From: Holothuria scabra | Lineage: Eukaryota > Echinodermata > Holothuroidea > Aspidochirotida > Holothuriidae | Reading direction: 5' to 3' | Length of the DNA: 64,000 nt | Assembly (NCBI GenBank): GCA_037179385.1 | Contig: CM074193.1 | Location: 2,811,547-2,875,546, forward strand | Made by a program: the position numbers and the translations under genes | Notes under the pieces: generated by a model | What the model was told of the DNA's origin: nothing | The model's input: only the letters and a program-made list of their open reading frames with translations | Database searches by the model: none | Shown here: in pieces, positions 45,127-57,508 of the stretch | Layout: the number at the start of each line of letters is the position of its first letter | Numbering within the stretch: position 1 is the stretch's first letter

Positions 45127-45500
45127 CAGTTTTTACATCCTTTATCTGAACCAGATTGATATAATTTTAAGTACTAAAAATATGTGTTTCCTGTTCGGTG
45201 ATTTTAACATTGATATATTGAAGTATGGGGAAGACCTCTATGCCACAGATTTTTTAGACCTCATGTACTCTTCATCTTTTGTGCCTCTTATTTGTAAACC
45301 TACAAGAATAACTGATTCCTCTGTGTCGCTGATTGACAATATTTTTTGTAATGATATTACTCTCTTCTCCTCAGCTGGTATAATTGTTACAGATGATCAC
45401 CTACCTATTTATTGTATTCATCATATCAAGAGTCCGCGTACGTTTACAAATTCATTATATCATAATCGGGACCTGAGTCCTCGTTGTATTACAAGTTTTT
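45127..45500 (+). pseudogene. LINE endonuclease domain, C-terminal part
   Basis: The apurinic-like endonuclease motifs CFLFGDFNIDIL, SLIDNIFCND and VTDDHLPIYC (equivalent of the SDH motif) are present in order. The N-terminal half is absent. At the seven-T run 45496-45502 the frame shifts; the protein continues one frame over with HALNNVNWDWLYVISDVHKA. This could be a real indel or a homopolymer sequencing error. Confidence 0.8.
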
Positions 45501-45502
45501 TT

Positions 45503-45784
45503 CCACGCTTTAAATAATGTTAACTGGGACTGGCTTTATGTAATTTCAGACGTTCACAAGGCTTACGATAGTCTTATTCAGGCCGTGTCTTATTTATTTG
45601 ATTATCATTGTCCTGTAAAAAATGTGAAACGCACCCGACCTAAACATCGCACACCGTGGATAACTGGTGGAATTCTTACTTCAGTGAACACTAAAAATAG
45701 ACTATATAGAGCTTACATTAGTAACCCTACTCCACATCGTAAACAAAAATATTCAGTATACAAAAACAAGCTTATATTGTTAGG
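45503..45784 (+). pseudogene. LINE linker between endonuclease and RT
   Basis: Continuation of the LINE polyprotein with the conserved K.R...PWIT..I..S...K..LY pattern (RTRPKHRTPWITGGILTSVN, then KNRLYRAYISN). The frame shifts back near 45770-45780, before VAKTSYYKRKFESCK. Confidence 0.75.
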
Positions 45785-47611
45785 GTGGCTAAGACGTCTT
45801 ACTATAAACGTAAATTTGAAAGTTGCAAATCAAATATAACAAAAACCTGGCAAGATATCAATGCTATCATTAAACCCACAAGTCAAAGTACTGTTATATC
45901 TTCTATAAATTATCTTGAAGAAACTTTAAGTGATAGTAATGGTATTGCACATGCATTCTCAAGTTACTACTCAACGGTTGCATCTAAGCTTGCAGACAGT
46001 ATCCCTGCTGGATCATGTTCGTTTCATAATTACCTTCAAGAAAACTCTCCACCCGACTCTCTCTTTTTGTATCCAACTTGTCCCTCTGAAATTTTTAAAG
46101 TAATAAAGGCTATGAGACCTACCTCATCTAGCGGTGTTGATAAAATCCCCATGTATGTATTGAAGGAAGTGTCAATTGTTCTATGTACTCCTATTTCATA
46201 TGTTTTTAACTTATCTTTGTCTAATGGAGTAGTCCCTGACGGTACAAAGGTTGCTAGGATTATTCCCGTATTCAAATCTGGAAACAACAGCTTACCTTCT
46301 AACTATAGACCAATCTCCATATTACCGTGTTTTTCCAAAATTCTTGAAAAACTTGTGTATAACCGACTTATTGAATTTATTGATAAACGTAACGTTATCT
46401 CTTCAAGTCAATTTGGGTTCCGTAAAAATTATACTACTTCTATGGCAGCTATTGATGTAGTTAATTACATAATTGAAGGTTTCAATAATAAAAAGTACAC
46501 CCTAGGTTTATTTTTAGATCTCTCAAAGGCCTTTGACACAGTCAATCATTGTATTCTTCTTCATAAACTTTCACATTATGGTATTCGTGGTATTGCTCAC
46601 GATTGGTTTTGTAGCTACCTGAGTAACCGTAAGCACTTTGTGCATGTCAATGGCGTTGCCTCTACTTGTAATGATGTAACATGTGGTGTTCCACAAGGTT
46701 CTATCCTAGGTCCTTTATTATTTTTAATTTATATTAATGATCTCCCTGCTTGTTCAAAAAATCTTAAGTTTTGCCTTTTTGCTGATGATACCAGTATTTT
46801 GTTTAAGTCTGAAGACCCGACGTATTCTGCACAAATTATCAACAAAGACATGGAAATAGTTTGTGATTGGTTTAATGTAAACAAATTATCTCTTAATACC
46901 AGTAAGACCCATTTTGTATTTTTTCATTCTTACCAATACCGTTGTAACAAAACAATTGACATCATTATTAACAATGTTAATATTATTCAGAAACAATCTG
47001 TAAAATTCTTAGGCCTCTATCTTGATTCCCAATTAAATTGGAAGGATCATGTTAATGTTATTTGCGGGAGAGTAGGTAAAGCTGTTGGAGTTCTATACAA
47101 GATAAAAAATATTGTTCCTAGGTCAGTCCTTATAACTCTGTATTATTCACTGATTTATTCTCAACTGTCATATTGTAACATTATCTGGGGTAATGCCTCT
47201 TCACACTGCACCAATAAGCTGTATGTTATGCAAAAGAAAGCAGTTCGCATTATCACCAATTCAAATTTCTTAGCTCATACTTCACCACTTTTCTCCCAGT
47301 TGCAGATTCTCAAAATCCATGATATTTTTAAGTATCAGCTTGGTAGCTTCATGTACAAGTACTCCAATCAGTTGCCCCCCGACATATTTTGTACCTTCTT
47401 TTCTCTCAATTCTAATGTCCATCCCTATCCTACCAGAAGCAATGCTTTCATTCACATTCCTAAAGCAAACACTTTAAGCTATTGTAAGTCCCTCCTATTT
47501 ACTGGTGCTACTCTTTGGAACGGTCTCCCAAATATATTAAAAGCCTGCTCGTCAACTAGTAGATTTTCTAAGTGCTTTAAGGATCATCTGCTTAACGCAG
47601 CCAAGGATTAA
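45785..47611 (+). CDS. LINE reverse transcriptase (608-codon open frame)
   Basis: The frame holds an uninterrupted non-LTR reverse transcriptase: NYRPISILPCFSKILEKL (about residues 173-190), GFRKNYTTSMA (211-221), LFLDLSKAFDTVNH with catalytic Asp245, GVPQGSILGPLLFLIYINDL (301-320), and the FADDT catalytic box (332-336). The thumb and C-terminus follow (VKFLGLYLD, the YSQLSYCNIIWGN region) and the ending is PTRSNAFIHIPKANT, with GATLWNGLP. There is no C-terminal RNase H. Motif order and the C-terminal pattern fit the CR1/L2/Jockey superfamily; a finer clade is not claimed. This ATG is internal to the original polyprotein. Confidence 0.93.
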   Translation: MAKTSYYKRKFESCKSNITKTWQDINAIIKPTSQSTVISSINYLEETLSDSNGIAHAFSSYYSTVASKLADSIPAGSCSFHNYLQENSPPDSLFLYPTCPSEIFKVIKAMRPTSSSGVDKIPMYVLKEVSIVLCTPISYVFNLSLSNGVVPDGTKVARIIPVFKSGNNSLPSNYRPISILPCFSKILEKLVYNRLIEFIDKRNVISSSQFGFRKNYTTSMAAIDVVNYIIEGFNNKKYTLGLFLDLSKAFDTVNHCILLHKLSHYGIRGIAHDWFCSYLSNRKHFVHVNGVASTCNDVTCGVPQGSILGPLLFLIYINDLPACSKNLKFCLFADDTSILFKSEDPTYSAQIINKDMEIVCDWFNVNKLSLNTSKTHFVFFHSYQYRCNKTIDIIINNVNIIQKQSVKFLGLYLDSQLNWKDHVNVICGRVGKAVGVLYKIKNIVPRSVLITLYYSLIYSQLSYCNIIWGNASSHCTNKLYVMQKKAVRIITNSNFLAHTSPLFSQLQILKIHDIFKYQLGSFMYKYSNQLPPDIFCTFFSLNSNVHPYPTRSNAFIHIPKANTLSYCKSLLFTGATLWNGLPNILKACSSTSRFSKCFKDHLLNAAKD

Positions 47612-47708
47612 CCTGATGAGATGGTGTTATATGCTCAGTAGTGATGTATGATTAACTTGTTGATTTTCTTCTTCTTATTCTCTTATTTCTTCTTAAGTAA
47701 TCCTTTTT

Positions 47709-47832
<124 letters not shown>

Positions 47833-47834
47833 CG

Positions 47835-48336
47835 CTGGATCCTACCTTAGGTTGACATCGACCTTAAGTCGACATATAAATATTTCACATATTTGAATGT
47901 ATCTGCACATACAGACACTAAAAAATTCAAATAAAATACCACCATAAACTTCAACAGCGCCAACAATAATATGTATGGTATATTTATTATGTATGACGTA
48001 CGCACAAGTTATAATAAAATAAACAAAGTATTAAAGGTATTTTGCAATACTCACGTGTTAACTTAATGTACATTTTTAGACAACGCAAGATATAACACCC
48101 CTTTTTTCACGCGCAAATCTACATATTATACATTGTGTTTATTACGTCTATATAAAGACACAATAAAGAGGGCGCCATGAAGGCATTATACATGCACTTA
48201 TTTTATTAAGAATGTATGCAGAAGGGGTTGAAATCGTGAACCAAACATTAGGTCGACAAGAAAATGTTGACCTATCGTAAATGTCGACCTTATGTACATT
48301 TTTAGACGAAGGAATGTCGACCAAAGGTAGGATCCA

Positions 48337-48337
<1 letters not shown>
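47835..48337. mobile_element. MITE inserted in the (TA)n tract
   Basis: A 503-bp element with inverted ends CTGGATCCTACCTTAGGTTG and the matching right end (GACCAAAGGTAGGATCCAG), about 24 bp with two mismatches. Both sides are TA repeats, consistent with a TA-targeting (Tc1/mariner-like) transposon. Several GTCGAC/GTTGAC motifs lie inside both ends. Non-coding. Confidence 0.75.

Positions 48338-48341
<4 letters not shown>

Positions 48342-48383
<42 letters not shown>
48342..48383. repeat. (TA)n microsatellite, right side of the MITE
   Basis: About 21 TA units. Together with 47711-47831 it represents one (TA)n tract split by the MITE. Confidence 0.95.
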
Positions 48384-48386
<3 letters not shown>

Positions 48387-48958
48387 ACCCTTTAGGTACC
48401 CGATATAGGGGGTCTGCCTGTACAAGCTTTTAAGCTTTTTTCAGATCTCCCCCACAATTTAGTGTCTAATGTAAATACTGTATCATGAGTATGTATATAT
48501 TATTGTGGAAATCTTCTCAATACAATACAATACAACACAATTCATAAAGTGTACAACGCAGAGACTGTGTGCAAGGGGACAAGTTCGGGTTTACAGCCTT
48601 TCAGTGTTAGTTGTACTGTATCAGCTGTTGTTAAATTCCTGAAAAACAGCTTCATGTGCACTGAAATGCTCTGATCACTATAAAAACCGCGCGTATACAA
48701 GAGAACATTCAATCTGCTACGCGACGAGGACATTTCTGTGGAATGCGAGTAGGGCCGGTTCATGGGACAATGACGAAATCTCAAATCTGGGTTAATTTGT
48801 TACACGAAAATATTAACTATGTATGAGAAATGTCTCAGAATTTTCTATTGTAACAAAAATTTCTCAAAATTTTTGTTAGAGTAAAAAAATTCTTCAAATT
48901 TCCCCAAATTATTCCCCCCCCCCCCCGGTACCCCAGTAGCTACGCCACTGATTCAGTA

Positions 48959-50139
48959 AGGTCGTTAACACGCGGAAAAACCGTGCTCGACTAGACTTAA
49001 ACTAATTGGTTAGAAATAGAGCTTTAAAACCTCTAAGGAACTGAAGATCCCGGAGAGAGTGGAAATTCCGTTAATTTGATAATCAATTTTGAGAGAACAT
49101 GTTCAAAAGTGATTCTTGGTCGAAAAGCCCTCTAACCCCATCTCACCCTATTTCTACAGAAATATAGCTAAAATGCCTCTGGTGGAAAACTGGAAATCGA
49201 GCCTAGGTAGCCGGGTCATATCCAAACGAACAATCAACCATGATTGGATTGATATAAATTAGATGTCACTAAAATTACTAAATAGATAAGATGAAGCGAG
49301 CGAAAGTTTTGGCAGCATACAAAGACTTTCAAAAAAGGGGCTAAATGGTGCAATTTAAGTGAGAAAAGTCTACGGCACTTGATCTACCTTCAAATTTCGA
49401 TATGGACCCGTAGGAAAAAGCGTGCCAGAGCGAGGATGAGAAAATTCCAACTGGAATTTCATATTTTCCAAATTGTCGGTCTGACGATTTTGGGGGGAGT
49501 GAGATACCCCCACACTTCCACTCCAGACGACTTTGGCAATAGTATAATTTTCAGTAGTAGGCACGGTGTGTGTAGTGATGTTCATTTTTGTATGCGTACG
49601 AGATGACCGGTGGAGAACCAACCCCCCACCCCCACCCCCCACTTCTTCAATACATTAATTTCAGACAGGGTGTGGAAAAGATCGAGCAGCCATTTGAGTC
49701 AAAGGTTGGGTTTTTCATTAACACAGAAAACTTTCAAGCATAAACTTCTTTGCCTGAAAAGCACAAAAGCATCATATATTCGAGGAAAATTTCAGGTTTT
49801 CATGAAAAATCAAACAATTAACAAAATCGACGAACATTCCAAAAGCATTCCAAATTGGGCGGAATGGTAGAATACACAGGCATAAGTTACAAAAACGTTC
49901 TGGGATGATTTCAATTGTCAGACTTCACAGACAGACGAAATGGACACAGGTTTGTACGCAATGGTACCGTCGTGGAGAGGGGCATGCTCCTGAGTAATAT
50001 ATTGGAATCAATTTGATGGCCTATTTAATCGACATTTATTTGTGAGGATGAGTGAGGTGTGGATGTACACAAAAGTTGAAATGGATTTCGAAATAATTTA
50101 TTTTTTTACCGTAAATTCCGTTAAATTGGGCGGTATGTC
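48959..50139. other. Non-coding stretch
   Basis: No gene is recognisable. A C-rich tract lies at 49620-49640 and short open frames are on both strands without domains. Confidence 0.4.
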
Positions 50140-50297
50140 CGGTCCAAAAAGTTCGTTGCGCTCCACACCAACTGGTAACATTTACTTTGGAGTAGGGAAA
50201 ACACGCCAGTTTAGCTTAACAGGAAAAGGCCCCAGCTGGTTCGACTTAGACCATTTGCTCAGAAATGAGCGGTAAAACTCTAACTAACTAACTAACC
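50140..50297 (+). repeat. Family C dispersed repeat, copy 5
   Basis: It shares GGAGTAGGGAAAACACGCCAG, GGTAAAACTCTAACTAACTA and the (TAAC)n tail. It is more diverged in the middle than copies 1, 2 and 4. Confidence 0.6.
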
Positions 50298-52916
50298 AAT
50301 CACGATTTTTCTTTTTCGCCCGAAAGACTATCTACACGGAGCCCAATGATGAATTGGGAGTACATATAATTTTGACTTCTCAGATAGCTGAAACTGGCAA
50401 TCCCCAGGATAAGGATGTAAGTAGAATCTTTGTAGTCGCTATTTTTAAAATTTTCTTTGCAACAAAGTAAATGATTTTGAAACAGATTATCTGTTCATAT
50501 CAACTGACGTAATTGTGATGCGTAGATCGTTTTATAAAAATTATATAGACCAAAGCTCCTTACCTCTTGAGAGACCTATGCGGGCATAGACTTCTGTTCA
50601 GTATAAAGTAATCCATCAAAATTATTTAAAAAAGTTTAAAATAATAAAAGTTATTTTGGCGTATTAACTTTGAAATTTGCATAACCAGGACCGTAGACAT
50701 GGTATTATACTAGGGGTGGAGGTGTGAACTTTCGACCCGTTGGTGCTTTTTCCGATAGAGTGGAGGTGCCTTCGGACCCGTTTCGGAGAGTACAAATACC
50801 TATTCTTGTAAACATTACTGTGGTCCAGAAACAAGAATCTCGCTTCCACCCTTAATAGTTTCTCTGGAAAACTATAGGCCTGTATGGCCTCGAAGTTTGT
50901 CCAAATTTCTCATGTGTTTTCATGTAAGTTTCTTCTGTCATTTCTCACATCGATAGACGTTAAGGACGTTTCAATAGATAGGAAGCAAGATGTGGTTAAA
51001 TGATCTTCTCAGAAAGGGGTCTAAGAGGAAAGTGTCTCACCTGGATTTTTTCAATTTTAAAAAGAGTCTGAATGGGGGAAAAGTGGAATATTTGATACAT
51101 TTTGAAGTATACTGTTACAATAAACACGCCTTTTATAGGGACTGTAGCCTACCAAGATCACATTGATACAAAACATGAACCTATATTTCCGTTGAATGTG
51201 TAAGGATGGGCCAGGCCCATAGCCAGGACACTTTCAATGAAGAAACAATTTTCAAGGAGAAGTCCCCTCCTAAAGGCATCACCTGACGGTGGCAGGTCGC
51301 ACCGGGATCATCTCGGCCAGGTACACAAGTACAGTCATATTCACATAATACACCGAATCTATATTCTGGGACGGTCTAATAACACCATTTTCTTTGGTGT
51401 CCGATTTTACTTTTTGATGTTGTCCTCCGACACAATCGCCAACCTCTGGTAGCGGTTCTGATCTTTTCAGTGATAATTGTAGCAGGTAAGACATACATTT
51501 AATTTGATACGGTGTTGTGCCCTTCAAATTTTTAGTTTTTATATTCTGAGAAGACAGCTCGAAATATGTATCAAGTTTTGTATATTACTCTGTTACTCTA
51601 ATGTAAATGGTGCTGATATTTTGTGAAGTCTTTAACTCTACTGATTAAACCCCCGTTTCTATAGGCCCTTGTCACTTTAAATATTTAAAGCAAATAGGCA
51701 AACTGGACAAGAGAAATGGGGGTGAGGGGTTCATACCCTTCCCACCTTTCCCCGGGTTTGGCAACAGTCGGGACAAGTTCCACAGGTAATAAAAACTTTA
51801 CGGTCAAATTAAGCGTCTCATTTTTCTGGACAACTGTCCAGTACGGTTACCGTGACTGTAAAGTAAAATGCACATCATTTACAAAACTCCCTCTTAAAAA
51901 TTGCAAGTAAAGATAAAATCTTGAATGGTATTACTATCTCTTTCCTGAAAAAGGAAGAAAATGTTTCCAGTTTTTAAACAGTAATTTATTGAACATAATA
52001 TGTAGCGATCATCTTGGACATTTATTGCCCTTCTAATGGCTGTCTTGGTCAGGACGAACGGAAATTTTGTTGTTTTTCAGATTATGTAAAATAAGGGCTT
52101 GTCAACCGCTTGTGAACTAAAAACTACAGTGTGAACCCTGCATTAGTTCCTTCTTACAAAATGATAAACAGTCAAAATTGGATGCGGTGATGAGAGTTTT
52201 CAGAACGCATGACTTGCTAGGGTACAGTCAGCTACTGGAAGAAAAACACCATCGTCTTGGACGAGATTAGCATAATGGAGACATTTTGACGCGGTTAACT
52301 AATAACGTATTTGTGGGAAAATGTTTTCGGTACGTTCCGCGCGGTCAGCTGGTAGTGGAAGATATACTTAGATCTCTGTGTTGACTTATAGGCGGGAGAT
52401 TGGGCAAGACAAGTGTTTAACTTCCTAAAATACGACAAATGTCCAAGCTTATATGATGTTTCAGAATCGAGGAATTTTGTTCATTTACTTTCGACAGTGG
52501 TTGTCATCTGAACAATACTCTCGTGTTACTGGCCTCCGGAATTCTGAATAGATTTTCGCTCATATTTGTCACAGTGACTCTCTCCACACGTTGCTGTAGA
52601 AGTTACTCATGAGTGCCACATTGGATTGATAACTGTCATACCAGGCTCACCTTGTTGGGGAACACTGCTGCTCCTTCCAAGGAAATTTGGAAATCAGCAG
52701 ACTCGGGAACATGAACTGCCATTCTTACCATTAACCCCCCTCCTCCTCCCAAAAGAATGGATTTTGCAGCAACACAAGCCAAGCCAAAACTTAGCAAACT
52801 TTCAGGATTAATTCTGTTTAAGTCCAAAATCTCAACTCTCCCATTTTATATTTAGACACCTTAAAGAGGTTAAACATTTCCAAATGGAAGGGGGGGGGGG
52901 GGGCTTTTTGTGCCTG
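50298..52916. other. Non-coding stretch
   Basis: No gene is recognisable. A fragment of the 42.2-kb tandem family (TTGACTTCTCAGATAGCTGA onward) lies at 50375-50440. A poly-G run (52890-52903) precedes the piggyBac-type MITE. Confidence 0.4.
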
Positions 52917-53176
52917 TTAACCCTTTACCGTTGTGCTCCGGTCGGGGCATATTTGCGCGCCTCGGGATTGGGCGGAAAAGCGGACGTAGCCCGCCCCGCA
53001 CCGGCTTCCGTAGGCCATAGACCCCGTGACCTTTAGACTATTGTCTCTCTCGCCCTTGTGGCCGAATTTTCGGGTAGCTACTCGCAGTTTCGAGCTCCGC
53101 GTGAAACAGTCAAGATGTGTGACAGCCGAGCTCTCCGCATGGGTCCAAAAGGACCCAAACAACGGTAAAGGGTTAA
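52917..53176 (-). mobile_element. piggyBac-type MITE, copy 2
   Basis: 260 bp between TTAA and TTAA. Inverted ends are TTAACCCTTTACCGTTGT on both sides, an 18-bp perfect match. Its reverse complement aligns along its whole length with 31241-31502, with small indels. It has the same GGGTCC-TTTT-GGACCC hairpin near one end. Confidence 0.82.
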
Positions 53177-54504
53177 GTAGATCTTTCATTTTATTGCGAC
53201 ATAAAAGCACAATGAGAAAATTGGAAAATTGTATTCAATAAGCCAGTTGAAGCCACGGCGTACTGTGCCTTAAGTATGAAGGCATGGGGAGGGCACATTT
53301 CCTGAAATTTAGGGGGTGTGTTACTGAGGCCAACATTTTTTGGAACGCTTTGCGACAACAAATGGTGGCCCTCCGCTTTAGATGTTGCTAACACGATGCA
53401 ATGTAGAAGTCATTTAACCTCTGCTGCGCATGCCCTCAAACTCACTTTGGAGGGTAAATACTGCACTTTTAACATGTATTACAGTGAGACACAACAGAAG
53501 ACGCGTTTGAAAATTTTTTAGGGTCCTTGGGTAAGAAATTGTACGGAAAGCTGTAAGGGGTTCCCCCTTAGAGCTTACTTGTGCACACTTTGACTCAATA
53601 TTGAGACAAATTCCCTAAAACTTACCTGGTTTGGGAATCTATAAACCCTACTTATCTCATCTGGGAGATGAGGTAAGTAGGAGTGAAATAGATTTGTGGT
53701 AATTGAAAATTACTGGACTAACTTTGACATATTTCAAAACGAAAGGGAGAAAAAAGACCATGATATAATGGAAATACTTTTCCGAGGGGCAATTGATAAC
53801 AGTATTTTATACAGGCGGTGGAAGCGGGGCCAGGGGGCCATGCCCCCCCCCCCCCCCCCAATATTTTTGTATGAGATTTTGAGCGAATGGCTCCCCAATA
53901 ACTGAATGGCGCAAAATACATTTTTAAAAAGTTTTACATTTCGGCTATTCTTTCTGTCTTTCTGTCTTTGGCTCAATTATTTTTTCAGAGTGCAAAAGTT
54001 GCACCCCACATTAATGAAAACCATTAATGAAATTTTCGCCTTTCAAACAGTTGCAGGGTATTTTTCAATTGTGCCCACTCTGAATTTCGGAATAAATCCA
54101 GGTAGACTGTGACAAGCCTCATATCTTCGGAATCTCTTAACTTTTTACTCATCGAGTTTCTGGATGAATAATTTTTAACAGATTTGGAGTGTCAGAAATC
54201 GGCTACCTTGGTGTGGGCAGGGAGTTGGTGTGGATTAAAGTGTGCTCCTGTATCTGGCATGTTTCTATATCCTGTAGGGCCCGTTTTTCAGTTCCTGCGG
54301 ATGCACAAAATTGTTCCATAATCATACTTGGTATGGTGGGTAGAATATTTGGGTTTTATATGGTCGGAAAAAATTTGCACTTTGCACGGCCATTGCTGCC
54401 AGTCATTGGCCAGTGCAACCACCAAACTTGGTCAGTGCAGTCTCAAGGGTCGTAACCTTACCACTATTACCTCACAGAACCTCACTTAGCTCTTGTGTGA
54501 AGTG
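53177..54504. other. Non-coding stretch with hairpin and C run
   Basis: No gene is recognisable. It includes the hairpin at 53647-53681 and a C run (53844-53860) preceded by GGAAGCGGGGCCAGGGGGCC, a composition often found just inside hAT-MITE ends. Confidence 0.4.
53647..53681. repeat. 16-bp stem, 3-nt loop hairpin
   Basis: CCTACTTATCTCATCT pairs with AGATGAGGTAAGTAGG across GGG. The single non-Watson-Crick position would be a G-U pair if transcribed in the plus direction. The right arm contains the splice-donor consensus GGTAAGT. Confidence 0.7.
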
Positions 54505-54512
54505 GGAATACC

Positions 54513-56118
54513 CAGTGGCGTACGAGACGGGTCAGGGAGAGACTGCCCCATATTTCTGCAAAATCTAAATTCGAGCAGGAGTTTGGAGAAAATTCGGGCA
54601 AGAATTTGGAAATAATTCGGGCAGCCCTTTAATTTTGAAAATGGGATAGTTTTTGCAGAAAATTCCTTAATGTGGCCGAAGAATAAAAAAGATACACAGG
54701 AAAAGGGAAAGAAACGTCATATAGTCGCAATAAAATTTTAATGAAAAACCAAGTCAAGATTCCAAAAAGTCGATACACCTTCGGGTATCTCAAAAAAGCT
54801 ATTATTCGTGACCTTTACTTCACAGATAATCACAACACAATGCTCGAAATTGTCGAACATCCAAATTCTTTCAAGCATTTGCCCGAAAATGGAAAAGTGT
54901 CGTAGTAAGGGTAACATAGTTACGAAAAATTAAAGAGATAAAACAAAATATCGCGACACATTTGGGAAGCCTTCGGCTTAAAAGAAACAATCATTCTTGA
55001 GCCTGTTTTTAAATCTTGTGAAACACAATGCCCGAAATGGTCTGTTATTTTAATAGCTTCAAATCTTTGCCAGAAAACAGAAGCCGCTATATTTAAAGTA
55101 AAATTTTCATGGAAAATAAAAAAGATCTGCTACACATTTGGGTAGAATGTGAAAAAGGGTTTTCATCATCCCAACTTCATACTGTAGTCTTGCAAATCCC
55201 GAAATGGTCAAATATTCGGGCAAAGGTTAAAAAAATGTTGGGACGTTTCAATTGCCAAATCAATTCAACGGATAGACGGAAGGGTGTTCAGATGCCGAGA
55301 AGTTTGTCATCTATACTACTATAGAGCCAAATACGGGCAATGGTTATGAAAATCGGGTAATTTGTTTTTCGATACTTTAATGAGGCAGTGTGAGAATGTC
55401 TTCTCATAAGTCTGCTTGAAAAATTCATTTAAACACACCTTGTAACGTGGCAATTTGTGGCAATTTGTGTCAATAAGTGTCACTAACAGAAAAAAATTAT
55501 AGCTACTTCATTTCATCAAATGGTATTGGTACATTTTATCTGATTCTTCTGATCAAAATAGTGACGGCTAAGATCCCCATAGGCCTACTTTTTAAAACGT
55601 AAAATCATATATAGTCGGAAGTTAGGGCACACAATTTTTTCAATATATTGAATTTAGCCAAATTCCAATTGAGTGAAATTCATTAGCATGTTTTCAATTC
55701 CGTTTTTAGTTTTCCCCCGAAAATATACGGGACCATGTCATCGATTGGTAGTGATACAATCTACATCGCCCTCACTTACCTCCTATTCACCTATGAAATC
55801 CCCACTTACCGCAACTAGACCCTGGTAAACTAATAGCACAGTAGATTTGGGCGCCCTCCCTCGGAGGACGCCCTCTCCTGTCCTTCCTCAACTTACCACC
55901 AGACTGGTGGCAATTTTATGATTAAAAGCGACTGCTTAGATCCCTCTATTAGCCTGGGAAATGTCATTTTCGACTGTCTGAGAGGTACAATTTTTTTAAT
56001 TTTTTGGACGCTCCGCGCAAACTGGTAGTGGCGCTACGCTCGACTGTCTTACGGGCAGAATTACATTTTTCGGGCAAAAATCTTCTGCCCCAAACCGAAA
56101 TGCTACCCTACGCCCATG
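54513..56118. mobile_element. hAT-like non-autonomous element
   Basis: The left end CAGTGGCGTACG is inverted to the right end TACGCCCATG (8 of 10 positions). Flanks GGAATACC (54505-54512) and GGACTACC (56119-56126) match at 7 of 8, consistent with an aged hAT target duplication. The motif TTCGGGCA or its complement recurs within the element (near 54593, 54616, 54880, 55212, 56069). No transposase frame is visible. Confidence 0.55.
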
Positions 56119-56229
56119 GGACTACCTACCTTACTCAAGCACTTGAACAGTACGATTCCGGATTTGCGATCATCTTAGGATACAAAGTGTCATTTAGCAT
56201 GGTAACACTCTCCATGATCTTCAGCAGAC

Positions 56230-56460
56230 GCCATCTTGTTGTTTACGTGCAGTTCTCCCTTCCTTTGTTCTAGATTCCCAGGGCACTTCCTGTTTCCCGT
56301 CACGTGTTACCGGTGAGCGTGACATATTACATCGCTTTAGTTCCACGTGCACACTGTTACCCATATTTTCAAGTGAGGCCAATTTCACCTTTGCAGCCTC
56401 CTCATTGGTCATTTAGATCAGCACACCCATTTACATTGTGCGTCATAACTTTTGACCAAT
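56230..56460. promoter_or_regulatory. Candidate housekeeping-type (possibly bidirectional) promoter
   Basis: A dense set of animal promoter motifs: YY1 GCCATCTTG (56230-56238), ETS ACTTCCTG (56285-56292), E-boxes CACGTG (56301-56306, 56344-56349), CCAAT boxes (56379-56383; 56404-56408 inverted; 56456-56460) and a GCGTCATAA CRE-like site (about 56440). The YY1 site overlaps an ATG on the minus strand in good context (CAAGATGGCG), which opens only 14 codons. On the plus strand, a possible first exon lies 1.05 kb downstream. All motif assignments are by eye. Confidence 0.4.
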
Positions 56461-56925
56461 CAGGGCTCGAGGTTTCCAAGACCGGGCCCGTAGCTGGTCA
56501 CTCCTGCAACAGACCTCGAAGCAGAAGCATGTAGTCTCCTTGTATACATATAATTGATTTAAGCAATCTTTTTTTGGGCTGGCCATTGATGTTTGAAGTT
56601 GGAACTGAATAAAGATCACTTATCATGCTAAAATAGAACTGAAATCTTTACTCTTCCTGCCTGTGCGTCTATCTCATCTCGTATCGCCATAATCAAGTTC
56701 CCGCACCAAGCCTTCGCTATACCATTGGCCCATTATCTCACAATAGTCCAGTGGAGTAATGAACTGAGCTAATCAGTATCTCAAAAGTGTGTTTGAATCT
56801 GAGAAAAATCACAAACTTTTCTCACAAGAATTAAAGACAAACCTGACAAATGCCATTTCCAGCCTTCTGGGAGGTTATAAAATCCAAAATTTTCTTTGTT
56901 TGCTCTGCGCCAACGATGGTGGCGC

Positions 56926-57016
56926 TATGCTTAGGTGGTAAACTCCAGCCCCCTACAAAAGTATCCAGCCCCCCCATAGCCCCACCACAAAAATCATAGC
57001 TACGCCACGCCACTGC
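56926..57016. mobile_element. hAT-MITE end fragment
   Basis: CATAGCTACGCCACGCCACTG at the right resembles the CAGTGGCGTAGCTA terminus seen at 44340/48950. A loose inverted match GGTGGCGCTATGC is at the left. The interior is C-rich. It is too short and diverged for a firm call. Confidence 0.35.
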
Positions 57017-57508
57017 CCTGGACAACTTACTGGGACTTTCCCCTGAACCACACCAGGGGTCCTTAAGCGGGCCCCTGGACCCCACGCAGATTGGGGTTTT
57101 GTGATTCGCGAGAAACCGGAGGCCTTACTGCGTCACCATTATGTCGGCTGCCGAAAACTTGTGGCCCCCAATAAAAACATCTTCACCGCCTATGCAGTTC
57201 GGAAGCATTATGCAAGAAAATGGCCAAGATTTTCATTTTAAAAACTGTATTTTAGAACATTTCTCACCGAGACATTCACCCAAATCAGTGAATCAGTCAT
57301 TGAAAAGTGTGAACTGTTGCCATCAAAAATGGAGTACATTGAACTCTTGCTTAACGACACGTTAGCGAAAATTTCTTGTCAGGGCTCGGGGTCAACCATC
57401 AGTACACAGATACAGGTCAAAACTGACCACTGCAGACGTCATTATCATTCAGCATATCAGGTGACACATGCTGAAGTCCATGGCTGAGGGATTCTGCAGT
57501 AATGGATC

